Notes: generated from the letters alone by a model not told the origin. Positions 8,455-18,829 are shown, numbered from the stretch's first letter. The stretch is 64,000 bases of DNA from Palsa-506 sp963836355 (GCA_963836355.1 CAWIJO010000009.1:186001-250000); one strand, 5' to 3'. Translations and numbers: made by a program.

Positions 8455-8473
8455 TCAGGAGATCCTGGCGACG

Positions 8474-9200
8474 CTATCCGGGGACTGCGGCGAGCCGCTC
8501 CTCGCGTAGCTGCCTGGCCCATTCCTCGTCGTCGCCGTCCAGCGGCTTCAGCGGCCCGGCTGCCCAGCTCAGCAGCAGGTCGGCGAGGCCGGGATTGCGT
8601 GCGAGCGCAGGTCCGTGCAGGTAGGTGCCGAGTACCCGGCCCGCATGGGCGCCTTCGGTGCCATCCCCGTTGCCGACGCCAACCGTGACCTTAGCCAGCG
8701 GGCGGGCGCCTGGCCCGAGCCTGGTGATGCCCTGGTGATTCTCGAACCCGGTCAGCCGCGGCACGCCGAGCTCCGGGTCGACGTCCGCGACGATCTCGCC
8801 GACGCCGCGCCGGTCGCCGCGCGCGCTGCTGAGGTCGATGATGCCGAGACCCGCTACCGGCTGGCCTTCCACGCCGCCGAACTCCGCGCCGATTAGCTGG
8901 TATCCGGCGCATACCGCGAAAATGACCGCGCCGCGGCCAGCCACCGCGGTCAGCCCGCCGTCCTCCCGCAGCCGCCGCGCGGCGAGGATCTGCGGCAGAA
9001 TCCTCGCCGCCGCCGAGCAGGTAGATGTCACCCTGCCGGGGAATCGGCTCATCTGCGTTGACCTCGATGGACTCGACCTCGATCCCCCTGAGCCTGGCCC
9101 GCCGTTTGAGCACGAGCAGGTTGCCCCGGTCACCGTAAGTGCTGAGCAGATCGGGGTACACCCAGACAAGCCGCAGGCCGCCTGGTCCCGGCCTGCTCAT
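8474..9200 (-). pseudogene. gatD: Lipid II isoglutaminyl synthase glutaminase subunit GatD, one frameshift
   Basis: From ATG 9200 the frame reads MSRPGPGGLRLVWVYPDLLS, then YGDRGNLLVLKRRA and LLGGGEDSA. The reading then shifts by one extra base at about 8991-9000, and the other frame continues with ILAARRL, the glutaminase motif FAVCAGYQLIG (catalytic Cys) and a C-terminal YLHGPALARNP (catalytic His). GatD supplies ammonia to MurT for amidation of the D-Glu of lipid II. Apart from the shift every conserved block is present, so a sequencing error is as likely as a true mutation. It follows murT with a gap of about 60 bases, as in other Gram-positives. Confidence 0.85.
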
Positions 9201-9261
9201 GCCCGCCCGCCCCGAGTCAGGTCGCACCGCCACTTGCCCATCTCCTTCAGCTGCTCCGGCA

Positions 9262-10502
9262 TCAGTTTTCCCGGCCGATTACCGCCCGGATCTGCTGGAA
9301 TGCCGTGTAGTTGGCAACCACGTCCAGTTCGCCCGGCGGCACCTTGGCCACCACGTCGTCGATGTCGTCGGCCAGCTCGAACGCCACCTGATCGGCTTCG
9401 AGCCGGACCGCGAGGTCGAGCCGCCGCTGGCCGGTGACGAACACCGGACGGCCGCGCAGGATCCGGTAGTCGACATCCCAGAGCCATGAGGTGTCCCTGC
9501 CGTCCGGCACCTGAGCGTTGACGGACAACATCACCGGCGAGGAGCCAGGCGCAAGCACATCGAACGCCTCCAGCCAGCCGGCCGGATTCTTGGCGAGCAG
9601 CAGCCGGATCAGGCGACCACGCCGGCTGACCTGCGTGTAGCGGCCGGCCACCGAGCTCACCTCGCGCAGCCTCGGCAGCGCCTGCGCCACATCCGCACCG
9701 AAGAAATCGGCCACGGCCAGTGCCATCACCGCGTTTGACCGGTTGGCCCGGCCGGGCAGCGCGAGCGACAGCTCCCGGACCTTGCCGGCCGCATCAATGA
9801 CGGAAGACTCCTCCAGCACCCACCGGGCCGCGGGCCGACGGAAGGAGCACTCGCCGCACCGCCAGCCGAGCTCGTCCCGGCGCAGGTGCGAACCGCATTC
9901 CGGGCAGCACCAGGAATCCTCGTGCCAGCGCTGGCCTGCCGCGACCCAGGTCACTCGCGCCGCCGCGGTGGCCGCCCAGACGATCAGCGGATCGTCTGCG
10001 TTGGCGATCACGCGGCAGTTCGGGGCGGCGGCCAGCGCTTCCCGCCAGCGTCTCGCCACCATCCAGAATCTCCGCGGCCCGGTCCATCTGGTCGCGGCTC
10101 AAGTTGAGCAGCGCGACCACCCTGGCGTTGGTCGCGGCCAGCACCGCGGGCAGGTACTTCTCGTCGACCTCAAGGACCGCGAACGGTGCTCCGCGCGCGT
10201 GGCCGAGCGCGGAGGTAAGCGCCGGCCTCCATGTTCGCGCCGAAGGCATTGGACGCCACATCCTGGCCCAGCGCGCCAAGCGCGGCCGTGATCAGCCGGG
10301 TTGTCGTCGTCTTGCCGTTGGTGCCGGTCACCAGCACGATCTGGCGGCCCGCGGACAGCAGCCTGAGCAGGTCGGGCTCCACCCGCAGGCTCAGCACTCC
10401 GCCGATTACCGATCCGTCGCCGCGGCCGGTCAGCCGCGACATCCGGCCTGCCGCGCCGCCGATGGTGGTGGCAAGGCGCGCGCGCAGCGGAAGCTTCCCC
10501 AT
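9262..10502 (-). pseudogene. murT: Lipid II isoglutaminyl synthase ligase subunit MurT, two frameshifts
   Basis: From ATG 10502 the frame carries the Mur ligase P-loop VTGTNGKTTTTRL and SNAFGANMEAG. A one-base insertion at about 10211-10222 moves it to a frame with FAVLEVDEKYLPAVL and LLNLSRDQMDRAAEI. A second insertion at about 10061-10072 leads to NADDPLIVWAA, the MurT-specific zinc ribbon CPECGSHLRRDELGWRCGEC and the C-terminal domain ending RAVIGREN. MurT uses ATP to activate the glutamate of lipid II. All domains are in order and of normal total length, so the gene may be intact in the cell. Confidence 0.86.
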
Positions 10503-10530
10503 GGCCGCCGATGCTATCCGGCAGCGGGAC

Positions 10531-13500
10531 CTAACTGATAGGCCCGCGATGAACCGTCGGGGCCGCGATGAACCGCCGGGGCCAGGAGAGGACTGTCTCC
10601 AGCCAGCCGGTGATGCCCATCTCGCCGGCCGCCTGGCGCAGCTGGCCGCGGTGGCTGGCGCCGATCACGACGTTCGCCAGATCGTCGGTGAAGCCGCGCT
10701 GGTCATCCTCGCCGAGCAGGGTGTTCCAGGCTGGCAGCCGGTTTCGCGGCAGCTCCATCGAGAGCGGATGCCGGCGCAAGCCGCGGACCCGCTGGCCGAT
10801 CCGGACATCCGGCCGGTCCGCCAGCCCGGCAAGGGCATAGTCGAGCCGCGGGGCCGGCCCGAACACGTCGGGCGGGGCGCTGTTCAGCGGGTAAACCCGG
10901 TCAATCTCGTGCAGCCAGCGCAGCTGCGGGATGACCCAGTCCGGGCCGGGCCGGCGCCCGGCGCCCTTCCCGCCGCCGAGCATCCGCTGCGCGGTCACGG
11001 CAGCCGCCGCGATCAGGCGTTCCGGGTCATAGTAGGCGCGGACGGTCAGGGCGCGGCCGGCCATCGCCCGGTCGATGACCGTCGCGAGCTGGCATTCCCG
11101 CAGCCGCGCCGGGAGCGCTGCCCAGCGCTGCCGCAGCACCGCCGGAACCAGCGGGAGGCCGCGGTTGGTGAGATAGGCAAGCACGAGCGCCTCGCTCCAG
11201 ACCCGCAGCCAGGCATCGTCTGGCCGGCTAGCCAGCAAGTCGGCAGCCCGGATCTCGAGCAGGGTGCAGGCACGCCCGGTGACACACTCAGGGCCGCATG
11301 CGGCGCAGCGCCTGCCGCTGAGCGGCGGCGCTGCGCTGCGGCGGCCGGCCCGTTCCCGGTCCTCGCCGTGCGGCACCCGGATCCGCAGCGGCCGGTCCAT
11401 GCCGTCGGCGAATACCGCGGCCACGCCCGGCGCCAGCGATACGACCTGCCGGGACTGGTCGCCGTCCAGGTTCATGGCCGCACCGACCAGCTGCCGGTCA
11501 TCCAGCGCAGGCAGCCGGTGCAAGATCTTCAGCGCCGTGTTCTTGACCACGTCAGGGACCAGCTTGGCCGGGATCTGCTCGGCCACCACGATTCCGACGC
11601 CGTATGCCCGGATCTCCGCCAGCATGCTGGCGAATAGCTCGACCGCGTGCGCGCTGGCGCCTTCCCGGCTGGCGCGCAGCAGGCGGTGTGCTTCCTCGAT
11701 CACGATGACGTGCCGCAGGTCACGGCCGTCGGCCGGCGTGTCGTCCTCGGCAGCGTCCGGGCTTCCGCCGCGGGCCCGCAGCCGCAGGTACTCGACGATC
11801 CTGATGATCAGCGTGCCGATCAGGAACGCCTTGTCCTCGTCGTTGGCCACGTCCTCGATGGCAAGCACTACGTTGCGCCTGAGCAGCTCGCCGATGTCGG
11901 CCGGATGCCCGCCCTCGAAGAACCTCCCGGCCGAGCCGATCCGCAGGGATCTCGAGCCGGACGTCGACGAAGCCGCGGACATCGGCCTGCAGTTCCCGGC
12001 CGTAGCCGACATCGTCGATCACCTCGAGCGCGGACCGCTGCAGCTGCTCCAGCGTCGGGATGACCGGCGCGGCCGGCGCCCCCGGCAGGCCGGCCCCAGT
12101 CAGGGTGTCCCAGCCGCACGCGGCGTAGACGTGCTGCAGCGCCTGGGACATGATCTGCGGGAACGGCTCATCCGCGGCGAAGGCCGCCAGGAACAGCGCC
12201 CGCACCATATCGATGTGCGCCTGCACCGGGTACCCGGGCTCGGGGGCCAGCGGGTTCACCGACAGCGGTACGGCGCCCGGGTCAGACGGGTTGATCACGG
12301 TCACCTGCCCGCGGCCGGCGATCCGCCCCGCCATCACGGCGTACTCGGACTTGACCGGCTCTATCGCCAGCCACGGGATTCCAGCGCTGGTCAGCTGCTC
12401 CAGCACGTGCCGGACCGTCTGCGACTTGCCCGAGCCCGTCGCGCCTGCCACGAAGGCATGCCGGTTCAGCGTGCCAAGCGGCACACCGAACCTGCCCACC
12501 GGCCGGTCCTGGCCATCCAGGATCTCGCCGAGGTCGATCGCCGGGCCGGCCCTGGTTTCACTGGTCAGGTCGAAATAGCCGGGGTCGAGCAGCCGGACGC
12601 CGGGCACCTCCGCGCGTGGCAGCCCGGTCAGCGCGGCCAGCGTTCCCGCCGTGGCCGCGAACGGCACCTGCGCGCCATCGCCCGCATCGGCCAGCTTGAC
12701 GACCAGCGCGTCGGCCAGGTCATGCACGCCGTCCCCGCTGCGCAGCCGGTACGGATGACCGGCCAGCCCGACCGAGCCGACGAGCACCGGTGCGAGCAGG
12801 CTCAGTTCCTGTTCGCTGGCCGCCCCGGCCAGGACCCGCACATTCCACAATCCCGCCTCGCGGAACGCGTCGAGCTCAGCAAGCCGGCGCTCGGCGCGCT
12901 CCACGTCAAGGCGCGCCCGTTCCTCCTCATACCGGCGGAGCACGTTCAGCTGGGTACTGAGCTCGGCTATCTCCGCGTCGATGAGGTCCGTCGGCTCGGC
13001 GACCACCAGCCAGCCAAACGGCCTGGCCATCAATGCGGTCAGCGTCGAGGAGAACAGTGGCACATGGCCATCGCCGAGGTCGGCCCGCTGGCCTTGCTGA
13101 CCCAGGCCGGGCTGTGGTGACGGTCCGCGCGACCGGGCACGCTGGTCGCTACCCCCGGCGAGCGGCGGGGCCTGCCGGGCCGGGCACGGTGCCCAGACCA
13201 GCCGGTCAAGGTCGGCGAGCCAGCCTGCGGGCACGAGAATGCCGCGGCCGCCGGCCGGAAACAGCAGCTCGACCGGGCCAGCCGGCCGGAGTTGGTCTGG
13301 ATGGCCGGCCGGCGCCGCTTCCGGCAGCGGCCCCGCGTTGGTGATCAGCTCGAGCGGAGCGCCGCCGCCGCGGGAAAGCCAGCCCGCGATGAACGGCCTG
13401 CGGTGCTTTGCGGCGTGCAACGCGGCGGGCAGTATCTCGACGTAGTCCTGCTCGGCCGAGCCGCGGCCATTGCCGTTAGGCGTGATCGCGAGCACCCGGT

Positions 13501-13582
13501 ACCACGGCCCGGCCGCGCCACCCCCGATCCCCGAGGTTCCGCCCACCTTGTGTGCATACCAGTCCTGTGCCGCCCATGCCAC
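10531..13582 (-). pseudogene. HerA/FtsK-type ATPase (DUF87-like), one frameshift
   Basis: This is a large ATPase of about 1016 residues if one extra base near 11949-11956 is ignored. GTG 13582 is a plausible start because it lies just after the preceding gene. The N-terminal half is an alpha/beta domain with a coiled coil (LRRYEEERARLDVERAERRL). Walker A is FVAGATGSGKSQTV, then PVKSEYAVM; after the frameshift come Walker B VIVIEEAHRLL and VAEQIPAKL. A cysteine cluster CAACGPECVTGRAC near the C-terminal third may bind zinc. HerA-type proteins form hexameric DNA or protein translocases. The gene directly follows two large partner genes. Confidence 0.75.
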
Positions 13583-13617
13583 CCGCTTGCGGGTTGCCAG
13601 ATCCTGGCGGGCTGCCG

Positions 13618-15954
13618 TCAGCGGCGGTAGCTGCGCCAGTCCAGCCGCTCCGGGGGCGGGCCGACGTTGGCGGGCGGCTCCTTGCCGGGGACCTGCCAGG
13701 GCGATGGCGCATTCCTCGGCGTCCCGCCAGCCGGCGGCCACAGAATCCGGCCCGGCCCGGCGTGCGGCCCGGCACCAGCGTCACCACCAGCACCAGCATC
13801 ACCACCAGCACCAGCAGGGCCGGCAGACCGGGGCCAGCCCTGGACCGGTACGGCAAGTTCCGGAGCGCGCCGCACCTCCGACAGGCTCGCCAGGGTCGCG
13901 GTCGGCAGCGCCATGATGCCCGGGTTCGAATCGGCAAGCACTACCTGGCGGCCGTCTCGCGCGGCGTAGCTGACGATCATCGCGCTCGGCGGCAGCTGCT
14001 GCAGTTCATGCTGCTCCACTAGGAACTCGCGGCACCGCTGGGCCGTCCTGGCCAGCGACTCGTTGCCGCCGACGGCCCGGGACGTGCTCAGGCCCCAGGC
14101 AGTGCTCTCGTTAATGCCCGCGGTGAGCGAACGCGAGTCAGAAACGCTGCGCGAGCAGCTCGAGTCGCGGCTCACCGACCCGGTGAAGTCCCCGAACGGC
14201 GCAAACGCGTCCTGGCGGCTGCGGCCGCGGCCCCGGCTGCGCCCGGTGGTATCGCTGGTCGACACCGAGTCGGCAACCGAGTCGGCAGTGCCGACCGTGC
14301 TGGTATAAGAATCGCCCCCGGTGTCGGTGACCGACGTGCCCACCGTGTCGGTGAGCTGGGTCAGCACGAACCGGTGCTCGGTGCCGATCTGCTCGCTGGC
14401 GGTCTTCGCGTCCTCGGCGTTGCCGAGCCGCATGAACGCGACCGCGGCGTTCCCCCGGCCGAGCCGTTCCTTCACGTGCGCGGGAATCGACCGGTACGCG
14501 ATCACCAGCCCGGTCCCGGAGATCTCGCAGGCGTCGCACAGCCCGTCGAGCACGTCGCCAGGGAGCTTCTCGGCGCCGAGCAGGCAGACGGCGTGCTGCC
14601 AGCGCTGGCCGCCCGGCCCAACGGGCGCATGCCGGAGCAGCTGAGTCATGGCCGCCGTCAGGTAGCTGCCGAGCACCCTGTTGCCGAACGCGCCTGCCCG
14701 CCGGTCCAGCCAGGCGACCCGGAGCCTGCTGGGCGGCAGGCTGACCGGCTCCGACGCGAGCCGCTCCAGCTTGCGTAGCCTCGACTCCAGCGCCCAGGCC
14801 CGGTCGATTACCACCCGGTCGGTGGCCCCGCGGCCGTACAGCGTGGTGATCTTCGTGAGCTGCTCCTCGCTGAGCAGCCCGGCCTGCAGGTCCGCGCGCG
14901 GATCGCCGACCTGCGCCAGCGCCCGGAGCGCAGCCGTGACACCGGCGATGCTCGCGCCGTCGCCGAGCACGTCGAGGATCCGGTGCACGATCGCGTTATC
15001 ATGCGACGGGTCGGCCGCGACACTGGGCTGCCCGCCGACGCTGACGGTCGTGGCCAGCAAGTCGGCGAAGGCATCGCGGTCCAGGCCGGTCCCGAGGTCG
15101 AGCCTGGCCAGGTCCCGCGGCAGGACCCACACCAGCGGCTCGATCCCGGACCGGCCGGCTACTGCCAGCAGGTCGTGCGCCACGCCGCCCTCGGTCAGGT
15201 CGAGCACGGTGACTTCGCCGCCTGCCTCCAGCCGCGGCGCGGCGATCATCGTGAGCATCGCCGACCAGCCGGCCAGGGTGCCGCCAGCCACGTCGACCCG
15301 GTCGATCTCGGCCGGCAGGGCGACGGCGTACCAATTCAGCTGGCGGTCGAAGGCGGCCCGCCGGGACTGCCATGCGGAGAACATCCGCACGTGCGTTTCC
15401 TGCCAGCCGGCCAGCCTGCGCTGCTGAGCGGCCCGGATCACGTCGACCCGGTCCTGCTCGCCCGTGATGCGCGCGGCCAGGTCACGCCGGCCGGACAGCA
15501 CTCCCCGCCCGCAGCGGGCCGCGACGGCCAGGCTGGCAGCGACGCCGAGCCCGGCCAGCGTCCCGGTCAGCAGGCCGGCCTGCCAGAGCAGTGCCGCGGC
15601 GGCGGCCAGCGCCGTCGACCCGCCGCAGGCCAGCTTCAGCGGCCGGCTCAGCCGTTTCTCCTCGCGGCGCTGCGCGGCCAGCCAGCCCGGGTTGACCTGC
15701 TCCGCCTCGGGCGGGACCGGCCGCCTGGGCAGCGGGCCGGGATCCGGATGCAGCAGCGCGTACTGCCAGCCGACGTAGACCCGGTCGGCGCGGACTCGCG
15801 GGCCAGCCGCACCGGCCGGCCCGGCTGTACCCTCCGGCCCGGCTGTCCTCCCCGGCCCGGCTGTCCTCCCCGGCCCGGCTGTCCCGCCCGGCCCGGCTGT
15901 CCTCCCCGGCCCGGCTGATGCCCCCCGGCCGCCGGGCGGCGAAGGCGGGGTCAT
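13618..15954 (-). CDS. Large membrane-anchored protein, VirD4/TraG-like fold without Walker motifs
   Basis: The protein has 778 residues. The N-terminus is a Gly/Pro repeat (TAGPGR units), followed by two predicted membrane spans (about residues 115-150) and a helical linker. A RecA-like region follows (EVTVLDLTEGGVAHDLL, then AVCLLGAEKLPGDVLDGL), but no GxxGxGK[ST] is present; the expected loop reads GGTLAGWSAM. A Ser/Thr/Asp-rich low-complexity stretch (STVGTADSVADSVSTSDTTG) is near residue 560. I read it as a probable catalytically dead member of the conjugation-type ATPase fold. The next gene downstream is the HerA-type ATPase, and the related 689-residue protein lies upstream; the three probably act together at the membrane. 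Confidence 0.6.
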   Translation of the reverse strand: MTPPSPPGGRGASAGPGRTAGPGGTAGPGRTAGPGRTAGPEGTAGPAGAAGPRVRADRVYVGWQYALLHPDPGPLPRRPVPPEAEQVNPGWLAAQRREEKRLSRPLKLACGGSTALAAAAALLWQAGLLTGTLAGLGVAASLAVAARCGRGVLSGRRDLAARITGEQDRVDVIRAAQQRRLAGWQETHVRMFSAWQSRRAAFDRQLNWYAVALPAEIDRVDVAGGTLAGWSAMLTMIAAPRLEAGGEVTVLDLTEGGVAHDLLAVAGRSGIEPLVWVLPRDLARLDLGTGLDRDAFADLLATTVSVGGQPSVAADPSHDNAIVHRILDVLGDGASIAGVTAALRALAQVGDPRADLQAGLLSEEQLTKITTLYGRGATDRVVIDRAWALESRLRKLERLASEPVSLPPSRLRVAWLDRRAGAFGNRVLGSYLTAAMTQLLRHAPVGPGGQRWQHAVCLLGAEKLPGDVLDGLCDACEISGTGLVIAYRSIPAHVKERLGRGNAAVAFMRLGNAEDAKTASEQIGTEHRFVLTQLTDTVGTSVTDTGGDSYTSTVGTADSVADSVSTSDTTGRSRGRGRSRQDAFAPFGDFTGSVSRDSSCSRSVSDSRSLTAGINESTAWGLSTSRAVGGNESLARTAQRCREFLVEQHELQQLPPSAMIVSYAARDGRQVVLADSNPGIMALPTATLASLSEVRRAPELAVPVQGWPRSAGPAGAGGDAGAGGDAGAGPHAGPGRILWPPAGGTPRNAPSPWQVPGKEPPANVGPPPERLDWRSYRR
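15833..15917. repeat. In-frame tandem repeat, 18 bp unit
   Basis: About five copies of an 18 bp unit containing CCCGGCCCGGCTGTCCTC encode the TAGPGR hexapeptide repeats at the N-terminus of the 778-residue protein. Confidence 0.8.
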
Positions 15955-15967
15955 GCCTGCCTCCCGG

Positions 15968-16032
15968 AACCGTTTCCATGATCACGGATGATTCGCGCGC
16001 TGGAACCCCCTGGACCATCCGTGATCATGGAA
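15968..16032. repeat. Intergenic inverted repeat, 17 bp perfect arms
   Basis: TTCCATGATCACGGATG at 15974-15990 is the exact reverse complement of 16016-16032, with 25 bases between. The left arm plus its flank (ATTCGCGCGCTG) recurs at 1312-1344 on the other strand. Lying between two genes of the same strand, it could be a terminator, an operator or a small mobile repeat. Confidence 0.75.
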
Positions 16033-16051
16033 GGCGCGGAATGCGGTTGCG

Positions 16052-18121
16052 TCATTCTCGTTCCTTGGGTACGCGGGCGGGCACGAACTGGCACCGTGGC
16101 AGCAGACGCCACACTGGTCCCTTCACCACCAGCGCGAAGGCGCCGGTCGGCAGCCGCAGCAGTGACTCGGCCGTGATTGCCGGATTGCCATTCTGCTGAA
16201 ACGGATGGTCCCCGGCCGGTCCCTGCACCGCGGCCGCGGCCTGCGCCGCGGCTGGTGACCCGGCTGCCGCCGGGACGGGAATTCGCTTCGCCCAGGCGGG
16301 CACCGCGCGGCCATCGTTGCCGATGCGGCCATTGGCCGCCGGCGGCGGGCCAGCCGCGCCAGGCACCGCTGCCTGCCCGGCCAGCCCGCCCTGCCCGGCC
16401 AGCCCGCCCTGCCCGGCCAGCCCGCCCTGCCCGGCCAGCCCGCCCTGCCCTGCGAACCCGCCTGGCCCCGCCAATCCCAGCAGGCCGCCCGCCCCGGCCT
16501 GAGCAGCGAAGCCGGCGCCGCCTTGCATTCCCGCGCCGCCGGCCCCGGCACCAGCGGCAAGCAGACAGGCAGCCGCCGGATCTGCCAGCTGGTGGATGGC
16601 CACCACGTTGACGTCGGCGGCCAGGCTCGCGGCCGCCTGATCCGACATCGTGCTGAGCAGGACGGTCATGCCCGCCTGCCTGCCGCGGGCGACGAGCTCG
16701 GCCAGCACCGGCCGGCCGGTCGACTCGCACCCGTTCAGCCAGGCCAGGCCGTCCCCACTGACCGGGATCCCGGTCAGCTCGGCGAACAGGGCCATCGCGT
16801 CGAAGGCGACCAGCCCGGCGATCATTCTCGCCGGCGGGCCGTGCAAGCCGTGGTCCAGCGCGAACAGGCAGACCGCCCGTTCCCGCAGCACCTGGCCCAG
16901 GCTGATCTGCTTGCTGCCAGGACACAGCCAGCGGCCTGCCGACGACGACCGCAGCGCGGTCAGCTGGCCAGCCAGGACGGGGAGTGCCGCCGGATCCGCC
17001 TCGATCAGGCTCACCGACGCGGCGACCCGGTCGGCAAGCGCGCCGCGCTGCGGATGGTGGCCGGGCAGCCGGCCGAGCCTAGTCCGCAACGCAGCCGGGC
17101 TGAGCAGGCGCAGCACGTCGTCGAGAACTGGCTGGCGCGGGTCACCGGGCGCGGCGGCCAGCACGGCGAACACGTCACTCAGGTAGGCCGCGCAGGTGCG
17201 CCGTTGCTGGGCGGTGGCCACCGACCAGTCGATCATGCCAAGCACGAGCGAGACTGCCCGGGCCGGATCGCCGCCGCGCAACGGCTCGTAGCACAGCCTG
17301 CCTGCCTTGCCGAACTGGTAGAACGGCGCGTCAGCGGCGGCGCACACGGCCGCCAGCGATCCGGCCAGCCACCTGCTGCCGGTCAGGTCGACCACGATGG
17401 CCGGCTTGCGCCGCCGGATTGCCGCGTGCACGAGCTGGAAGCTGGTCTCGGCCGGGCCGGGCAGCGCGGCGCCAGCCACCAGCACGCCGCCCTCGGCCTC
17501 GCGCCACGAAACAGCCGCCAGGCCGCCGACCGCCTGGTCGATCCCCAGGCAGCCGCCTGCCCTGGTGACGACCCCGCCGGCCCCGACGGTCACCGCCGAA
17601 TACCGCCGCCGCGCGGCCACGATCAGCCCAGCGCGCGCCGGCGCGGCCGGCTGCCCGGTTGCGTGCGCCCGGGCGGCCAGGCGCGCCACGGCAACCTCAG
17701 CGGCGGCCAGGATGAGCGCCAGCGGCAGCTGCCTGGGCAGCCAGTGACCGGGCCCGGCGAACGCCGCATCCAGGTGCAGCAGGCGGCCCGGCGCGCCGGG
17801 AACGCCGCCGAGGTACCCGGCGACCTGCCTGGGCCCGGCGGTAAGCCCGGCGACGGCCCGGGCCGGGCCGATCGCCAGTGCCCAGATCAGCCCGATGGCA
17901 CCCGGTACCGCCAGCCACAGCGGGCGCCATCTGCTGACCTTGCCGACTGCGTATAAGGCGACCGCGAGCACGATGGTGAGCTGGGCGAACACCGCGTGCA
18001 CGGCCAGCCCGGCCACGCCAAAGGCCGCGGCGATCTCACCGCGCCGGGGCGTGTCCCCCGGGATCAGGTAGCGCGCGCGCCGCGGTGCGCGCTCCGCTGC
18101 GGTGGCTGCGGAGGCAGGCAT
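16052..18121 (-). CDS. Large membrane protein resembling a VirD4/TraG coupling ATPase with lost Walker motifs
   Basis: The protein has 689 residues from ATG 18121. It has several N-terminal membrane spans (residues 30-100 and about 125-145), then an ATPase-like core. The position of Walker A reads VLVAGAALPGPAETSFQL, followed by PAIVVDLTGSRW as in coupling proteins. The Walker B region reads GDGLAWLNGCESTGRPVL, then GMTVLLSTMSDQAAASL. The Lys-Ser/Thr and acidic residues needed for ATP use are missing. The tail holds GGLAGQ repeats. From context I infer a scaffold or coupling subunit of a membrane complex with its two downstream neighbours, but no function is established. Confidence 0.58.
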   Translation of the reverse strand: MPASAATAAERAPRRARYLIPGDTPRRGEIAAAFGVAGLAVHAVFAQLTIVLAVALYAVGKVSRWRPLWLAVPGAIGLIWALAIGPARAVAGLTAGPRQVAGYLGGVPGAPGRLLHLDAAFAGPGHWLPRQLPLALILAAAEVAVARLAARAHATGQPAAPARAGLIVAARRRYSAVTVGAGGVVTRAGGCLGIDQAVGGLAAVSWREAEGGVLVAGAALPGPAETSFQLVHAAIRRRKPAIVVDLTGSRWLAGSLAAVCAAADAPFYQFGKAGRLCYEPLRGGDPARAVSLVLGMIDWSVATAQQRRTCAAYLSDVFAVLAAAPGDPRQPVLDDVLRLLSPAALRTRLGRLPGHHPQRGALADRVAASVSLIEADPAALPVLAGQLTALRSSSAGRWLCPGSKQISLGQVLRERAVCLFALDHGLHGPPARMIAGLVAFDAMALFAELTGIPVSGDGLAWLNGCESTGRPVLAELVARGRQAGMTVLLSTMSDQAAASLAADVNVVAIHQLADPAAACLLAAGAGAGGAGMQGGAGFAAQAGAGGLLGLAGPGGFAGQGGLAGQGGLAGQGGLAGQGGLAGQAAVPGAAGPPPAANGRIGNDGRAVPAWAKRIPVPAAAGSPAAAQAAAAVQGPAGDHPFQQNGNPAITAESLLRLPTGAFALVVKGPVWRLLPRCQFVPARVPKERE
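16378..16452. repeat. In-frame tandem repeat, 18 bp unit, about four copies
   Basis: Units of CCAGCCCGCCCTGCCCGG encode GGLAGQ hexapeptides in the C-terminal part of the 689-residue protein. Confidence 0.85.
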
Positions 18122-18129
18122 TTCGGGTC

Positions 18130-18521
18130 AAGGTTCCCAGTCCTGCAAGGCGTATGTCCAGGCACCTGAGAAACTGCCCGCGTTGCCGGCCGGGCCGCCC
18201 GGCAACGGGCCCGCTGGCGGTGTTGCCCGAGCCCGTCGGCCCGAGCAGCGCGGTCGCCTCGCCCTGCTGGACGTCAAGGGAGATGTTGCTGAGCACCGCG
18301 CGCGGGCCGAAGCTGGGCGTCAGGTCGACCGCCCGCAGCCTTATGTCGCCGTTCGCCTGCCCAGCGCCCGTGACCGGTTCCTGCCGCACGGCGGCGGCGG
18401 CATCGGCGGCGGCGCCCCCGGCACCGGCACCGGGTCCGGGTCCGGGTCCGGGTCCGGGTCCGGGTCCGGGTCCGGGTCCAGGCCGATCGACCTGGATCGG
18501 CACCTTCCGCCTCGCCTCCAA
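18130..18521 (-). pseudogene. ABC transporter ATP-binding protein, N-terminal remnant
   Basis: After a Pro-Gly repeat the frame reads IRLRAVDLTPSFGPRAVLSN, then DVQQGEATALLGPTGSGNT. This is the start of an ABC ATPase of the phosphate/amino-acid import type. The Walker A lysine is replaced by Asn, and about 40 bases with internal inverted symmetry (CGTTGCCGG...CCGGCAACG) separate it from FLRCLD, the usual continuation. No signature motif or Walker B follows. It is a truncated, non-functional gene. Confidence 0.6.
18431..18480. repeat. Hexanucleotide array (GGGTCC)n, about eight copies
   Basis: An uninterrupted hexamer array lies inside the ABC ATPase remnant and encodes (Pro-Gly)n on the minus strand. 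The same hexamer forms a second array at 51047-51087. Confidence 0.9.
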
Positions 18522-18744
18522 GCTCCGCGGACGTACAGGCCGCGCTGTGCAATCGTGCTCATGATCAGCGGCTTAGGTAACGAGCAGCTGAACAGAAGGT
18601 GATGTAAAAACGACGAAAAGGTGGCAAGAGAGGGAACAGTCCCGCCGCCGGGGCTGGGCAGGCCCGGGAAATGATTGTGGCCGGGCTCCCGCAACTGCGC
18701 GGGAAGCCCGGCCGTAATCGCCCGCCGTGATAGCCAGCCACGAG

Positions 18745-18805
18745 GGTGGCCGGCCCGGGTGGCCTGGATGGCCTGCCCGGGTGGCCTGGATGGCCGGCCC
18801 GGGTG
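18745..18805. repeat. Tandem repeat, about 22 bp unit
   Basis: Two to three copies of a unit containing CCCGGGTGGCCTGGATGGCC lie downstream of the DUF1416 gene. Confidence 0.7.
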
Positions 18806-18829
18806 GCCGTGGTTACCTGGCCGGCCGAC

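Noticed and set aside
13915..13940. tRNA T-loop-like GGTTCGAATC
   Set aside because: It is inside the coding region of the 778-residue protein, and no acceptor or anticodon stems can be formed around it. I found no convincing tRNA anywhere in the window.
10531..18121. Integrative conjugative element
   Set aside because: Despite the ATPase-like genes, no integrase, relaxase, replication gene or att repeats are seen.
18431..18480. Telomere-like hexamer array
   Set aside because: It lies inside a gene remnant and reappears at another internal position, so it is a simple slippage array.
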